NCBI GenBank assembly: GCA_031273835.1
Contig: JAISRD010000001.1
Location: forward strand, 1-25,369
Length of the DNA: 25,369 nt
From: Treponema sp.
GTDB taxonomy: Bacteria > Spirochaetota > Spirochaetia > Treponematales > Breznakiellaceae
Direction: 5' to 3'
The notes under the pieces were generated by a model that saw nothing but the letters and a program-made list of their open reading frames with translations, was not told where the DNA came from and made no database searches. Both the position numbers and the translations under genes were made by a program. Positions 24,760 to 25,369 of the stretch are shown here, piece after piece (within the stretch, counting starts at the first letter, position 1; each line of letters starts with the position of its first letter).

Positions 24760-24852
24760 CACCGGAACGGACCGGTGAACCCCAAAAATTTTGGAAATGC
24801 GCTCAACGCAACGCTCAAAGCTGACCGCCTAAAGGCGGTGGTTTTAAACCTG
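24760..24852. repeat. Cluster of short palindromes upstream of rlmB
   Basis: Several hairpins are packed together: CACCGG/CCGGTG (24760-24777), CCAAAA/TTTTGG (24782-24794), ACCGCCT/AGGCGGT with a 2-base loop (24824-24839) and GGTTT/AAACC just after it. The motif CGCTCAA occurs twice, at about 24800 and 24811. They may mark the end of a decayed mobile element (IS200/IS605 ends carry such hairpins) or a transcription terminator; neither is proven. Confidence 0.35.
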
Positions 24853-25056
24853 GCACATGGAAGTAAAAAAACCGATAACAAACTACAGGAATAATACTTT
24901 TTGTGATGGTTTGGGCAAAAAAACAGTTGAAAACATAGTATCAAAAACTATTACCTGCGTGTAGTACATACCCATGTAAAATTTTTTAATACTCTATAAA
25001 GATACAAAATTTTTATCATAATATTTTTTAAAAATTTATTAGTTTTTTTAGCAATT
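24853..25056. other. AT-rich non-coding stretch
   Basis: About 200 bp markedly richer in A and T than the surrounding genes, with runs such as AAAATTTTTTAA and TTTTTTAAAAATT. No open frame with coding character was found on either strand. It separates the attC-like site from the palindromes upstream of rlmB and may be eroded cassette DNA. Confidence 0.5.
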
Positions 25057-25082
25057 GCATAACGTTCCGGCTGTATATGACG

Positions 25083-25129
25083 TTTTGGCCCGCCTATAAA
25101 GCAATGCGAAGCATTGCAGCGGGCCAAAA
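25083..25129. repeat. Nested hairpin 1 inside the attC-like site
   Basis: TTTTGGCCCGC (25083-25093) pairs perfectly with GCGGGCCAAAA (25119-25129). Inside its loop GCAATGC and GCATTGC (25101-25107, 25111-25117) form a second 7-bp stem with a GAA loop. Confidence 0.75.
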
Positions 25130-25138
25130 TGTGGCGGA

Positions 25139-25178
25139 GAAAAACCGCAAAAAGGCCGCAGGCCGACTGCGGTTTTTC
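25139..25178. terminator. Likely bidirectional intrinsic terminator (hairpin 2 of the attC-like site)
   Basis: GAAAAACCGCA (25139-25149) pairs with TGCGGTTTTTC (25168-25178), 11 of 11, and the loop contains GGCC-GCA-GGCC. A GC-containing stem followed by five T on either strand is the form of an intrinsic terminator and would end transcription of the minus-strand cassette gene. Confidence 0.5.
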
Positions 25179-25187
25179 GGAGCCCGA

Positions 25188-25203
25188 GCCGCCTACTGGC
25201 GGC
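25188..25203. repeat. Hairpin 3 inside the attC-like site
   Basis: GCCGCC and GGCGGC form a 6-bp stem around a TACT loop, next to the inner arm of the attC-like repeat. Confidence 0.6.
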
Positions 25204-25254
25204 GAAGCATATACAGACCTGTTAGGCGCAGTTTACCTGATTCGATTCCCCTTT

Positions 25255-25369
25255 TCACATTTCTATTTCCCCGTTTATTATTTTCTTTAATAATTCTTCA
25301 AAATTATCTGCTATTATTTCACTGTCCTCATAATCCGGTTCTTTCCCGCTTACTATTTTTTCCGTCCCC
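25255..25369 (-). CDS. 3' end of a small cassette gene, possibly a SUKH/SMI1-KNR4-like protein (partial)
   Basis: The last 37 codons of a minus-strand gene that starts outside the window; it ends IINGEIEM then TGA. The only open minus-strand frame here reads GKEPDYEDSEIIADNFEE followed by LLKKI. The acidic stretch followed by IADNFEELLKKI resembles the C-terminal helix of SMI1/KNR4 (SUKH) immunity proteins, but the fragment is too short for a firm call. Its stop lies 27 bp before the R'' end of the attC-like site, the usual spacing for an integron cassette gene. It is AT-rich, unlike the chromosomal genes to the left. Confidence 0.5.
   Translation of the reverse strand, partial: GTEKIVSGKEPDYEDSEIIADNFEELLKKIINGEIEM

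Larger units (their letters stand above)
25057..25227 (-). other. Integron attC-like recombination site
   Basis: A 171-bp imperfect inverted repeat. Read on the minus strand it begins GCCTAAC (25227-25221, fits the R'' consensus RYYYAAC) and continues AGGT then CTGTATATG (25216-25208). It ends CATATACAG (25079-25071), CCGGAAC, GTTATGC (25063-25057, R' consensus GTTRRRY with one mismatch). Inner arms pair 9 of 9 and outer arms 6 of 7; GG/CC can also pair around a single unpaired T, similar to the extrahelical bases used by IntI. It is longer than the usual 57-141 bp because the centre holds three further hairpins. Its orientation matches the gene just upstream of it on the minus strand, as in a gene cassette. 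Confidence 0.6.

Noticed and set aside
24750..24944. 64-codon minus-strand open frame upstream of rlmB
   Set aside because: It runs through palindromic, AT-rich DNA, has no family resemblance or ribosome-binding site, and includes the candidate rlmB -35 area.
24713..25056. A second attC-like site or a CRISPR-like repeat in the spacer
   Set aside because: No second GTTRRRY/RYYYAAC pair with matching inner arms was found, and the palindromes are not regularly spaced direct repeats.

Overview
This 25.4-kb, GC-rich window reads as a spirochaete chromosome, most likely a Treponema-like species. The strongest clues are the BpuR-like PUR-domain protein (DUF3276), whose start MGIRGELSS and VKENRLGDLYLNIVES core are close to the spirochaetal family; secreted and lipoprotein genes of Treponema type; a NifU-like scaffold with a NifS partner; and a possible integron cassette at the right edge (Treponema denticola is known to carry a chromosomal integron). 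No tRNA, rRNA or CRISPR array is visible.

Layout, left to right. 1-1810 (minus): a type II pantothenate kinase gene (coaW) overlapping by 4 bp a [4Fe-4S] aldo/keto reductase that runs off the left edge. 1869-3170 (plus): an ArsB/NhaD-type membrane transporter. 3374-8095 (minus): a tight operon of UvrD/PcrA helicase, a TPR exported protein, and a glycosyltransferase-acyltransferase fusion. 8195-8599 (plus): bacteriohemerythrin. 8654-11042 (minus): a large phosphohexomutase followed by a PUR protein with an Arg/Gly-rich tail. 11079-12869 (plus): nifS-nifU for Fe-S cluster assembly. 12964-16267 (plus): an SH3-domain lipoprotein overlapping an ABC-F ATPase. 16387-19726 (plus): a REC-HD-GYP c-di-GMP phosphodiesterase, galE (4-bp overlap) and an M20 metallopeptidase. 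19914-21977 (plus): argB-argD. 22033-23229 (plus): a secreted protein with three PPC-type repeats. 23286-24712 (minus): rlmB overlapping a DUF1361 membrane protein.

The right end (24713-25369) differs from the rest. It is AT-rich and full of palindromes, and it contains a 171-bp imperfect inverted repeat. The repeat ends in GCCTAAC and GTTATGC, has 9-bp inner arms, and lies just downstream of the 3' end of a small minus-strand gene. This is the layout of an integron gene cassette with its attC site, so the window may stop at the distal end of a cassette array or at an isolated cassette. It is the main novelty candidate.

Most genes are core housekeeping: cofactor synthesis, repair, Fe-S assembly, arginine synthesis, sugar-nucleotide metabolism and rRNA methylation. 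They are packed with ATGA overlaps that suggest translational coupling (coaW/AKR, uvrD/TPR, HD-GYP/galE, rlmB/DUF1361). The high GC content produces many long antisense open frames, which were left out.
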